From Pedobacter kyonggii (GTDB taxonomy: Bacteria; Bacteroidota; Bacteroidia; Sphingobacteriales; Sphingobacteriaceae): 35,397 bases of DNA. The notes under the pieces were generated by a model. That model did not search any database. It was not told where the DNA came from and worked only from the letters and a program-made list of their open reading frames with translations. Of this stretch, positions 15,079 to 22,393 are shown in pieces. The translations under genes and the position numbers were made by a program. The stretch is taken from NCBI RefSeq assembly GCF_004310665.1, contig NZ_SIXF01000044.1, positions 1 through 35,397 on the forward strand, written 5' to 3'. Positions within the stretch are counted from its first letter, which is position 1. Each line of letters begins with the position of its first letter.

Positions 15079-16326
15079 TTAATAAGTGTAATCCATCTTA
15101 AACTTACTTAAATCGGGCTGCTGTTTTTTAGCTCTTTTTAGTTCCAATTCATAAATTGTTCTGCCCAGATTTTTCATAAAAGGGAAACAAACCGTTTCGT
15201 ATTCATATTTATTGTCGTTGAAGATGCCATCCTCATTGCTCTGCACAACTGCGGTTAAGAAATATTCGATTCCATTTTTAAAATCAACGAAATAAGAGTT
15301 ATCAATGATGTAGCCATAGCTATCGCCATATTTATTGAAGATGCGGATATTTGGATCAGGAGTTACCTGTTCCCGTCCATAGTAAAACATTTTTGCATAG
15401 GTAGTCCAAAATTCTTTCTGATCGTATTTAGGAAAATCACTTTCGGTTGGATACTTACTCATATAAGTATAAATGAGTTTATAATCTTCTTTAGTAAGGT
15501 TAAACCGTTCTTTAACCGGAAAAGCCTCAGGAAAAATCAATTTCTGCATGAGTTTCTGTTGATCGTTAATGGCGAAAGCATTTTTCCCCGCTAAACTGAA
15601 AGGTTTTTTTACCAGCTTGTTGGTACTATCCATGTATCCGGAACCCATTACCAGGTTGCTTAATTTTAATTCGTACGCTTTTGGATCATACTGTGCCGGT
15701 TGATCATACACCAATTGTTCACCATTGTAAAATTTGATGGGATTGGTATGCTTCGCCGATTCTCCAGCATCGCCAATGGCTAAGCGGTTTAAAATACGGC
15801 TATAGTGTAATCCGTTCCCTTTCAGTTTTTCATTAATCTCTGCCCGGCCAATAAACTCGAATAAACGGTTAAACGCATCATTATCACTGGTAAGCAAAAT
15901 CTTTTTAACGTAGTGTTCTATTGATGGAAGCCCATTTTTAGCACTTGTATCTGTTAAAACCCTCGTTTGTCCTTTAAAGGCACTATCGGTAATCATGATA
16001 CTTTTCGCCGTTAAGCCTGTATTTTTTAAGCGGTTTACTTTTTCCAAGGCAAAAATCACAGCAGCTAGTTTAACTGTACTCGCAGGATAAAAATAATGGT
16101 GGGGATCTAAATTGTAACTAAACGTTTTAAAAGTGGGTTTATTCTTTGCGTCTCGGTTAACCTGGGTATATAACACCTGAATCTGGTTTTTATCTGGATG
16201 ATTGAGTACTGAAGAAAAAAGTTCGGATTTAGTTTCCATCATTTTCTTTAGAAAAACAGTATCGGTTTTTTGTGCCATAACAGATAGGCTTATTAATGAA
16301 AATGCAACAATTAATATTCTTCTCAT
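15079..16326 (-). CDS. Class A beta-lactamase-fold serine hydrolase, secreted
   Basis: The 415-residue protein has a signal peptide (MRRILIVAFSLISLSVMAQ), the active-site SxxK as STVK (S83, K86), and the SDN loop as TSDND (S147-N149). The third motif KTG is not clear; NKYGDSYGYI near the C-terminal third is the best candidate. It is longer than true class A beta-lactamases, so it is more likely a peptidase or esterase of the beta-lactamase-2 family (PF13354-like) acting in the periplasm than a resistance enzyme. The start was moved to the second ATG (16326), because the 16 residues before it precede the signal peptide and are not membrane-like. Confidence 0.8.
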   Translation of the reverse strand: MRRILIVAFSLISLSVMAQKTDTVFLKKMMETKSELFSSVLNHPDKNQIQVLYTQVNRDAKNKPTFKTFSYNLDPHHYFYPASTVKLAAVIFALEKVNRLKNTGLTAKSIMITDSAFKGQTRVLTDTSAKNGLPSIEHYVKKILLTSDNDAFNRLFEFIGRAEINEKLKGNGLHYSRILNRLAIGDAGESAKHTNPIKFYNGEQLVYDQPAQYDPKAYELKLSNLVMGSGYMDSTNKLVKKPFSLAGKNAFAINDQQKLMQKLIFPEAFPVKERFNLTKEDYKLIYTYMSKYPTESDFPKYDQKEFWTTYAKMFYYGREQVTPDPNIRIFNKYGDSYGYIIDNSYFVDFKNGIEYFLTAVVQSNEDGIFNDNKYEYETVCFPFMKNLGRTIYELELKRAKKQQPDLSKFKMDYTY

Positions 16327-16401
16327 GGGTAGAAATTTGGTTCCTAATTTAGCTTTTTCTATTAAAACCACCATTTTACATCATTCATTTTACATCTAGT
16401 T

Positions 16402-16418
16402 TAATTTTGCTACTTTTG
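16402..16418 (+). promoter_or_regulatory. Tandem -7 elements before the cobalamin riboswitch
   Basis: Two exact TAnnTTTG matches, TAATTTTG (16402-16409) and TACTTTTG (16411-16418), lie in tandem. Either would start the transcript at or just before the first riboswitch helix. Confidence 0.55.
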
Positions 16419-16423
16419 CAGCG

Positions 16424-16592
16424 CTTTTGGTTTCCGGCACTACACCCGGAATTAAAAGGGAATACAGTGTAAATCTGTAACTGTCCCGCAGCTGTAAGCT
16501 CCTTAACGGATTTCCAATCAATCTGCCACTGTTCCGACTTGTTCGGGATGGGAAGGCCGGGAACCCGGGAGTAAGTCAGAAGACCTGCCTTA
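16424..16592 (+). promoter_or_regulatory. Cobalamin (B12) riboswitch
   Basis: The conserved core is visible in order: GGGAATACAGTG near 16458, AACTGTCCCGCAGCTGTAAG (about 16479-16498), GCCACTG (16525-16531), and the B12 box AGTCAGAAGACCTGCC (16574-16589). It binds adenosylcobalamin or related corrinoids and normally lowers expression of the genes behind it. The expression platform would lie in 16593-16702, where I see a 6-bp hairpin TAGCTT/AAGCTA (16606-16627) and a 5-bp hairpin TGTGG/CCACA (16682-16697) ending 5 bases before the receptor ATG. The second could hide the ribosome site, so translational control is plausible but unproven. Confidence 0.93.
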
Positions 16593-16702
16593 GCATTATA
16601 TTTCATAGCTTTCGGGGATTGAAGCTAGGATTGAGATACTTAACGTTTTTCGTATTTTCATTTCCTTTTCTATCTGTTGGCTGTGGGCAAAACCACAATC
16701 AA

Positions 16703-18571
16703 ATGAACAAAAAAAGAATGCTAACTGTAGCCAGTCTAGGGCTAGCGCAGTTAATGATTAGCCAGGTGGCTAATGCTCAAAATCAAGACAGTTTACAGCT
16801 TAAAGATGTTGTAATTTCTGCGACAAAAAACGATCAGAAACAATCGCAAACAGGCAAAGTGGTTACGATCATCAGCCGTGAAGTATTGGAGCGCAGTAAC
16901 GGGAAATCATTGCCAGAACTTATTAGCGAGCAGGCTGGAATTATTGTAGCAGGCTCAAGCAGTAATCCGGGATTAAACAAATCGGTATTTTTTAGAGGTG
17001 CAGGAAGTGCCTATGCTGTGGTTTTAATTGATGGCATTGTGCAAAACGATCCATCAGGAAATGGAGGTGCTTTCGATTTAAGATTGATTTCTATCGATCA
17101 GATCGATCACATCGAAATTTTAAGAGGCGGTCAATCTACCATTTACGGTTCCGATGCTGTTGCAGGGGTAATCAATATCATCACTAAAAAAGGTGGCCCA
17201 AAAGGAAATACCATTTATGGTGTGGCCAGTGCAGGCAGTTACGAAACTTACAAAGGAACCATTGGTTTAAACGGTGGTGTTGAAGGTTTTTCGTATAACA
17301 TTAACTATACCCACGCCAAAACCGATGGAATTTCAGAAGCAGCAACACCTGCGGGGAGTACAGCCATATTTGATAAAGACGGCTTTAAAACTGATGCCTT
17401 AAATGCAAATTTCGGAATCAAACTGGATAATCATTTCTCTGTAAACCCATTTGTACGTTACTATTATGGCAATTACAAGTTCGATAGTGGCGCTTTTAAC
17501 GATGCAAACAATTATTCTATCCTGAAAAACTTTGCTGCAGGTACCAATGCCAAATACGAATTTGCAACCGGTAAAGTAACGTTAAACTATAGTTTCGAAA
17601 GTACCAGAAACGATGCGCATAGCCAATATCCAAGCCTTAACGAAGGCCGTGTATCATTACTGGATTTATTCTACAACCAAAAACTGGGCAACAAACTCGA
17701 TTTATTGGTGGGTATCGATAACCGTGTGATGAAATTATCATCAGCAACCGACAAACCGGAAACCAACATCTTTGCCGCTTACGGATCATTATTCTTACAC
17801 GATTTAAGTGTATTCAACCTTGAAGTTGGCGGACGTTACAATAAACACGAACAATATGGCGAAAATTATACTTACTCAATTACCCCAAGTATCAACATCA
17901 TTAAGGAGATAAAATTATTTGGAACAGTTTCAACAGCATTTAAAGTTCCTACTTTAAACATGCTTTTTGGTCAGTTTGGTGCTAATTTGGACTTAAAGCC
18001 TGAAAAATCGCAGAATTATGAGGCCGGTGTTAATTTTAGCTTTGCTGATGACAAATTTAGCTTACGTTTAGCAGGTTACAAACGCGATTTAACTGATGCC
18101 ATTATTTATGCTTACCCTAATGGATACATTAACCAGGTAAGTCAGAAAACAAAAGGTTTCGAAGTTGAACCAGCAGTTAAATTCAGTGTGTTTAACATTA
18201 ATGGCTATTATGCTTACGTAGAAGGGAATGAGTTCAATTTTGTTGACAATGCTGTTGCCGACTATCTTTTCCGCAGACCAAAACATACATTTGGTATTAC
18301 TGCAGGTGCACAGGCTACAAGCAATTTATATTTGAGTGCAAACTACCGTTATTTCGGCAAACGCACCGATGGTAATTTTACTACTTATACAGTCGACAAT
18401 CTACCTGCTTATAAATTGTTAAATGCTTATGCCGAATATGCATTGGCAAAGAAACGCGTAAAGATATTTTTTGATGCAAAAAACATTCTGAACGAAAAAT
18501 ACAGCGAAATTATTGGTTACAATAGCCTGGGCTTCAACTTTAATACGGGTGTAAGTTTTAATATCCGCTAA
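16703..18571 (+). CDS. btuB: TonB-dependent outer-membrane receptor, BtuB-like
   Basis: This 622-residue receptor imports a corrinoid, most likely vitamin B12, across the outer membrane using TonB energy. It has a signal peptide (MNKKRMLTVASLGLAQLMIS), a plug domain with a TonB-box region (LQLKDVVISATK), plug motifs SLPELISEQAGI, VFFRGAGSAYAVVLIDG, DHIEILRGGQSTIYGSDAVA and GVINIITKKG, and a C-terminal 22-strand barrel ending KNILNEKYSEIIGYNSLGFN and FNTGVSFNIR. The substrate call rests on the riboswitch directly upstream and its length. ATG 16703 was chosen over an upstream TTG at 16619, because the signal peptide begins here. Confidence 0.9.
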   Translation: MNKKRMLTVASLGLAQLMISQVANAQNQDSLQLKDVVISATKNDQKQSQTGKVVTIISREVLERSNGKSLPELISEQAGIIVAGSSSNPGLNKSVFFRGAGSAYAVVLIDGIVQNDPSGNGGAFDLRLISIDQIDHIEILRGGQSTIYGSDAVAGVINIITKKGGPKGNTIYGVASAGSYETYKGTIGLNGGVEGFSYNINYTHAKTDGISEAATPAGSTAIFDKDGFKTDALNANFGIKLDNHFSVNPFVRYYYGNYKFDSGAFNDANNYSILKNFAAGTNAKYEFATGKVTLNYSFESTRNDAHSQYPSLNEGRVSLLDLFYNQKLGNKLDLLVGIDNRVMKLSSATDKPETNIFAAYGSLFLHDLSVFNLEVGGRYNKHEQYGENYTYSITPSINIIKEIKLFGTVSTAFKVPTLNMLFGQFGANLDLKPEKSQNYEAGVNFSFADDKFSLRLAGYKRDLTDAIIYAYPNGYINQVSQKTKGFEVEPAVKFSVFNINGYYAYVEGNEFNFVDNAVADYLFRRPKHTFGITAGAQATSNLYLSANYRYFGKRTDGNFTTYTVDNLPAYKLLNAYAEYALAKKRVKIFFDAKNILNEKYSEIIGYNSLGFNFNTGVSFNIR

Positions 18572-18610
18572 TAAAAATTTAACTTTGCTTAAATATTAAC
18601 CAGAAATAGC

Positions 18611-19198
18611 ATGTCTCATTTAAAATTTAATCCACGTACTTTAATTTTGTTGCTAATGATATTGGCAATAACAGCTTTACGTTTGCTGGTAACATTCAAC
18701 TCAGATGAATTAAAGTTTGCCAATTTTTCATCAATAGGGGCAGTAGCTTTATTTGGGGGTGCATATTTTAAAGATCATCTTAAAGCATTTGCTTTTCCGC
18801 TATTAAGTTTATTTTTAAGCGATTTAGTACTTTATACAACCATCTATAAACAGTATGTAGATATGTTTTTAGTTCAGGAACTTTGGACGTACCTTGCAAT
18901 TGCATTAATGGTTTTAGCTGGTCGATTTCTATTAAAAAAGGTAAATATCGCCAACTTATTCCTATCTACAATCGTAATTGTATTCATCCATTGGATTGTA
19001 AGTGATATTGGTTCATGGTATAAAAACCCATTGTACACACAAAACTTAAATGGTTTTATAGATTGTTTAATTAAAGCCATTCCGTTTGAGATCAGATTCT
19101 TAGAAGGAACAATAATCTATGGTGCTTTGCTTTTTGGCGCTTTTGAAATCTTAAAAGCAAAATACCCGGTATTAAAACTGCAAACACAAGAGCTGTAG
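18611..19198 (+). CDS. DUF6580-family membrane protein, putative transport component
   Basis: The 195-residue protein has about five hydrophobic helices (for example LILLLMILAITALRLLV, FPLLSLFLSDLVLYTT, AIALMVLAGRFLL, TIVIVFIHWIVSDIG and GTIIYGALLFGAFEI). It matches the DUF6580 type of small inner-membrane proteins, which are suspected transporters resembling ECF S-components. It follows the riboswitch-controlled receptor by 39 bases with no terminator between, so it is likely B12-controlled. I infer that it moves the corrinoid, or a precursor, across the inner membrane; no BtuC or BtuD permease or ATPase is in the window. Confidence 0.8.
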   Translation: MSHLKFNPRTLILLLMILAITALRLLVTFNSDELKFANFSSIGAVALFGGAYFKDHLKAFAFPLLSLFLSDLVLYTTIYKQYVDMFLVQELWTYLAIALMVLAGRFLLKKVNIANLFLSTIVIVFIHWIVSDIGSWYKNPLYTQNLNGFIDCLIKAIPFEIRFLEGTIIYGALLFGAFEILKAKYPVLKLQTQEL

Positions 19199-19245
19199 AA
19201 AGATCCATTGTTTGGTATAACACCAATCAAGTAAAAACAAGATAG

Positions 19246-19284
19246 AAATCCTCTTTTGATTCGATTCAAAAGAGGATTTTTTTT
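19246..19284 (+). terminator. Strong terminator behind the DUF6580 gene
   Basis: The arms 19246-19259 (AAATCCTCTTTTGA) and 19266-19279 are perfectly complementary over 14 bp with a 6-base loop, followed by T. It separates the riboswitch transcription unit from the btuF-like cluster. Confidence 0.9.
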
Positions 19285-19323
19285 AACTTAGAACATCAAT
19301 TCCGTTTTACCTTTTACATCCTA

Positions 19324-20265
19324 ATGAAAGTTGTTTCTTTTTTACCTGCTGCCACAAAAATGATTTACGATATGGGCCTGCAAGAATACCTGTATGGCGT
19401 AACATTCGAATGCCCTAAAGAGGCTGCAGATCAACCAAAAGTTGTACGTTGCATACTTGAAGGCAAAAACTATTCGAGTATCGAAATAGACCGGATCTTT
19501 TCGGCGTCAAAAGCACAAGGCAAAAGTTTATATTGGGTAGATGATGCACTGTTGGAAAGCATCGCACCCGATGTAGTTTTCACACAAGATATATGCGAGG
19601 TGTGCAACATCGATACTGTTTGTACCGAAACAGCTGTAATGAAGCTTAGTAAGCAACCAACACTGGTACCTTTATCGCCCAATAACTTACAAGATGTTTT
19701 CGAATGTGCCATTACCATTGCCAGGGCTTTAGGAAAGGAAGAGGTAGCGTTAAACTATCTGGCAGGCCTGCAAAAGAAAACGGATCATATTTTAGATCAG
19801 CTTAGGGCAAACCGTGCACCATTAAAAAGGATTATGCTAATGGAATGGATCGAACCGATCTACAATTGCGGACACTGGATTCCTTTTCAGATTGCGGCAG
19901 CTGGTGGCGTTGATATGTTGTCTAATCCTGGTGGCGACTCTATTGTAACGCAATGGGATAAAATCCTGAAATATAATCCAGAGGTTTTGGTTATTGCACC
20001 ATGTGGTTTTGATATGAAACGAAGCATGGAAGAAATGGAGCTGTTAACGTCAAAACCAGGCTGGACCGATCTTGATGCCGTAAAAAACAATCAGGTTTAT
20101 CTTGCAGATTTTGATATGTTCACCCAACCGAGCATAGGTACGCTGGTTGAAGGTATAGAAGCTTTAGCCTGTATGTTCCACCCAGAGATATTTAAGGCAG
20201 ACGAAAACATAACCAAAAAATTCATCAACCACAGCCAGTCTGTAAAATCATTTAAATCTGTGTAA
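19324..20265 (+). CDS. BtuF-like cobalamin/metal-chelate binding protein, no signal peptide
   Basis: The 313-residue protein has the two-lobed class III periplasmic-binding fold of BtuF and FhuD (VSFLPAATKMIYDMGL, IAPDVVFTQDI, PNNLQDVFECAITIARALGK, LMEWIEPIYNCGHWIP, and the lobe-2 pattern NPEVLVIAPCGF, TDLDAVKNNQVYLAD). Uniquely it starts MKVVSFLPAAT with no signal peptide or lipobox, so it is predicted to be cytoplasmic. It is cysteine-rich: C30, C43, C91, C94, C100 (CEVCNIDTVC). A cytosolic corrinoid-binding or trafficking role is inference. It heads a tight cluster with the sirtuin, 9 bases away. Confidence 0.8.
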   Translation: MKVVSFLPAATKMIYDMGLQEYLYGVTFECPKEAADQPKVVRCILEGKNYSSIEIDRIFSASKAQGKSLYWVDDALLESIAPDVVFTQDICEVCNIDTVCTETAVMKLSKQPTLVPLSPNNLQDVFECAITIARALGKEEVALNYLAGLQKKTDHILDQLRANRAPLKRIMLMEWIEPIYNCGHWIPFQIAAAGGVDMLSNPGGDSIVTQWDKILKYNPEVLVIAPCGFDMKRSMEEMELLTSKPGWTDLDAVKNNQVYLADFDMFTQPSIGTLVEGIEALACMFHPEIFKADENITKKFINHSQSVKSFKSV

Positions 20266-20274
20266 TCATAATAT

Positions 20275-20961
20275 ATGAAATTAGTTGTTTTAACAGGAGC
20301 AGGGATCAGTGCCGAAAGTGGGTTAAAAACATTTAGGGATTCTGATGGATTATGGGAAGGCTATAATGTTTACGATGTAGCTACCCCCGAGGCCTGGGAG
20401 AGAGATCCCGAATTGGTGCAAGAATTTTATAATGAAAGAAGAAGGCAGGTTTTAGCTGCAAAACCCAATCTGGCTCACCAGGTGCTTGCCGAACTGGAAA
20501 AAGACTTCGACGTTGAAATCATTACCCAAAACATAGATGATTTACACGAAAGGGCAGGTTCTACCAAAGTTACCCATCTTCATGGCGTAATCACCAGGTC
20601 TCAATCAGATAAAAAAGCAGATTTAACCTATCCCATTGTTGGTTCAGAAATCAAAATGGGTGAGCTTTGCGAATTAGGTTCTCAACTTCGGCCGCATGTA
20701 GTTTGGTTTGGCGAAGCTGTCCCCATGATAGAAGTAGCCACTAAACTCTGTAAACAGGCAGACTTGTTTGTACTAATCGGAACTTCATTGGCTGTTTATC
20801 CGGCAGCAGGTTTAATCGATTTTGTGCCTTCCTTTGTCGACAAATACATTATCGATCCAAGAACACCCGATGTAAAACGTTATAAAAACGTGATCAATAT
20901 TGAGAAAAATGCTGTAGAAGGCATTACAGAATTAAAAGAAATATTAGCCAATGCCAGATAA
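20275..20961 (+). CDS. cobB: NAD-dependent protein deacylase, sirtuin (CobB-like)
   Basis: The 228-residue enzyme removes acyl groups from lysines using NAD. Motifs GAGISAESG (8-16), FRDSDGLW, QNIDDLHERAG (85-95) and catalytic HLHG (H103) are present. Y52 and R55 in FYNERRRQ correspond to the Tyr/Arg pair that favours succinyl and malonyl groups (class III). The four zinc cysteines usual in sirtuins are missing; only C132 and one later cysteine exist. From memory this is normal for Bacteroidota members. It overlaps the next gene by 11 bases. Confidence 0.93.
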   Translation: MKLVVLTGAGISAESGLKTFRDSDGLWEGYNVYDVATPEAWERDPELVQEFYNERRRQVLAAKPNLAHQVLAELEKDFDVEIITQNIDDLHERAGSTKVTHLHGVITRSQSDKKADLTYPIVGSEIKMGELCELGSQLRPHVVWFGEAVPMIEVATKLCKQADLFVLIGTSLAVYPAAGLIDFVPSFVDKYIIDPRTPDVKRYKNVINIEKNAVEGITELKEILANAR

Positions 20962-21676
20962 GAAGCTTTGCATTTTTAATTGGAGCGGTGGTAAAGACAG
21001 TACATTGGCCTTACACTATGCCCTACAAGATCCTACTATCGAAATCCGTTACCTGATTACTACAGTTACGGAAAAATACAACCGTGTTTCGATGCATGGT
21101 GTTAGAGAAGCTTTACTTATCAAACAGGCCGAAAGTATTGGTATTCCATTGTATCAGATCCGTTTGGGCGAAATGCCTGACATGGAAACCTACGACAGTA
21201 CCATGAAGCATCATCTTTCTAAATTTAAAGAGGAGGGTATTACCCATTCTATTTTTGGTGATATCTTTTTAGAGGACTTACGTATTTATCGCGAAAACAA
21301 ATTAGCAGAAATTGGGCTTAAGGCTATTTTCCCGCTTTGGAGAAAAGATACACAACATTTAATTGAAGAATTCCTAAACCTGAACTATAAAACCATCATT
21401 ATTTGCACGCAGCAAAATCTCGAAAATTTCTGTGGAAAAGTAATCAGCCCTGATTTGATCAGGCAACTTCCCACAGATATTGATCCCTGCGGAGAAAACG
21501 GGGAGTTTCATACCTTCGCATTTGAAGGACCAATTTTCAGGGATAAAATCACTTTCACCATTGGAGAGAAGGTATTCAGAACTTATAACGCGCCAAGTAA
21601 AACAACCACTAATGAGGCTTCACCTTGTTCTACCACAGCACTTTCTGGCTTCTGGTATATGGATTTATTAGAATAA
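20951..21676 (+). CDS. Dph6-like ATP pyrophosphatase (PP-loop, diphthine-ammonia ligase related)
   Basis: The 241-residue protein has the PP-loop SGGKDST (12-18) that adenylates a carboxyl or similar group and releases pyrophosphate. The Dph6 signature is clear: GDIFLEDLRIYRE, FPLWRKDT and a C-terminal DPCGENGEFHTF block. In archaea and eukaryotes Dph6 amidates diphthine on elongation factor 2; bacteria lack diphthamide, so the substrate is another one. Its place in a corrinoid cluster suggests amidation of a corrinoid or a related substrate, which is inference. The start overlaps the sirtuin by 11 bases. The last gene of the cluster, with no terminator seen behind it. Confidence 0.88.
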   Translation: MPDKKLCIFNWSGGKDSTLALHYALQDPTIEIRYLITTVTEKYNRVSMHGVREALLIKQAESIGIPLYQIRLGEMPDMETYDSTMKHHLSKFKEEGITHSIFGDIFLEDLRIYRENKLAEIGLKAIFPLWRKDTQHLIEEFLNLNYKTIIICTQQNLENFCGKVISPDLIRQLPTDIDPCGENGEFHTFAFEGPIFRDKITFTIGEKVFRTYNAPSKTTTNEASPCSTTALSGFWYMDLLE

Positions 21677-21694
21677 CTTTACCAATTAAAACAT

Positions 21695-21721
21695 TTTGGC
21701 ATCATTTTTTCTTTAGTATTG
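21695..21721 (+). promoter_or_regulatory. Promoter of the glycine-zipper lipoprotein gene
   Basis: A -33 TTTG (21695-21698) and a -7 TAGTATTG (21714-21721, one mismatch) are 19 bases apart, as is usual for the Bacteroidota housekeeping sigma. It predicts a leader of about 80 bases. Confidence 0.5.
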
Positions 21722-21750
21722 GTAATTAACTAAATCACACATCCCATTGA

Positions 21751-21780
21751 AACCTGTTTAGCGAGGTTAGGTAGCTAAAC
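21751..21780 (+). promoter_or_regulatory. Leader RNA structure, possible pseudoknot
   Basis: AACCT (21751-21755) can pair with AGGTT (21764-21768), and the loop GTTTAGC (21756-21762) can pair over 7 bp with GCTAAAC (21774-21780). The two helices are either a pseudoknot or alternatives. It lies 27 bases upstream of the lipoprotein ATG. The arrangement could be a small riboswitch or RNA thermometer; no known class is recognised. Confidence 0.4.
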
Positions 21781-21807
21781 AAGCGTCATATTAAAAAATT
21801 AAGAGTT

Positions 21808-22299
21808 ATGAAAAAGATATTGGTAGTAATCGCATTAAGTTCAGTTATGTTTGCTTGTAACAATAAAGCAAAAGAAGAAGCAGCTTTAAAACAACAACAA
21901 GCCGAAAAACAATTGGCTATTAAAGCTGTAAAAGATAGTTTAAGGTTAGATAGTTTTAAAAAGGCCGAAGTGGCAAAAGCAGAGCAAGAAAAAGAAGCTA
22001 AACACCAGGCAGAATTAGCTGCAGCAAGAAGAGCAGGCTCATCTAGATCGTATGCAAGCTCAGGTGGCAGTTCTAGCGGCGCTTATGGAGGTGCACAACC
22101 AACAGCTAAGAAAAAAGGCTGGAGCGATGCAGCTAAAGGCGCTGTTATTGGTGGTGCGGCCGGAGCAGTTGGTGGTGCTTTAATAGATAAGAAAAAAGGT
22201 AGAGGTGCTGTCATTGGCGGATTAGTTGGAGCTGGTGGTGGTTATTTAATTGGCAGAGGTGAAGACAGAAAATCTGGCCGTGTGCAGCCTAAAAACTAA
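21808..22299 (+). CDS. Glycine-zipper lipoprotein
   Basis: The 163-residue protein has a lipobox (SVMFAC), a charged Lys/Glu/Ala coiled-coil stretch (about 22-75), a serine-glycine linker (78-95) and a glycine-zipper membrane region (GAVIGGAAGAVGGALIDKKK and GAVIGGLVGAGGGYLIGRGE). It resembles YMGG/Gly-zipper outer-membrane proteins that span or deform membranes and is probably anchored in the outer membrane. It has its own terminator. The precise role is not known. Confidence 0.85.
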   Translation: MKKILVVIALSSVMFACNNKAKEEAALKQQQAEKQLAIKAVKDSLRLDSFKKAEVAKAEQEKEAKHQAELAAARRAGSSRSYASSGGSSSGAYGGAQPTAKKKGWSDAAKGAVIGGAAGAVGGALIDKKKGRGAVIGGLVGAGGGYLIGRGEDRKSGRVQPKN

Positions 22300-22320
22300 A
22301 AAAGGTTTTTAAACACATAT

Positions 22321-22351
22321 AAAGTCCCGATTTACATCGGGACTTTTTTTT
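22321..22351 (+). terminator. Terminator of the lipoprotein gene
   Basis: The arms 22321-22331 (AAAGTCCCGAT) and 22336-22346 pair perfectly over 11 bp with a 4-base loop, followed by eight T. Confidence 0.92.
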
Positions 22352-22371
22352 GTACCCAAAAAAATGATTTA

Positions 22372-22379
22372 TATATTTA
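22372..22379 (+). promoter_or_regulatory. Possible -7 element of the Dabb gene
   Basis: TATATTTA differs from TAnnTTTG in one base. It lies 15 bases before ATG 22394, and supports that start over the ATG at 22364, which would be upstream of the transcript. Confidence 0.35.
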
Positions 22380-22393
22380 GCGAAAAAAGAACC

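Noticed and set aside
15055-15079. Terminator AAACCTT-N11-AAGGTTT behind the class A-like hydrolase gene
   Set aside because: The stem is only 7 bp of mostly A-T pairs and overlaps the stop codon; not listed as a feature.
16385-16606. Minus-strand ORF across the region before btuB
   Set aside because: It lies antisense to the conserved cobalamin riboswitch, whose motifs fully explain the sequence.
21694-21712. Sigma-54 site TTGGCAT-N5-TTTC before the glycine-zipper lipoprotein
   Set aside because: The -12 part lacks GC and the same bases fit a housekeeping -33/-7 promoter with correct spacing better.
22364-22393. Upstream ATG of the Dabb gene
   Set aside because: A -7-like element lies between it and the second ATG, and the extra ten residues are not conserved-looking.
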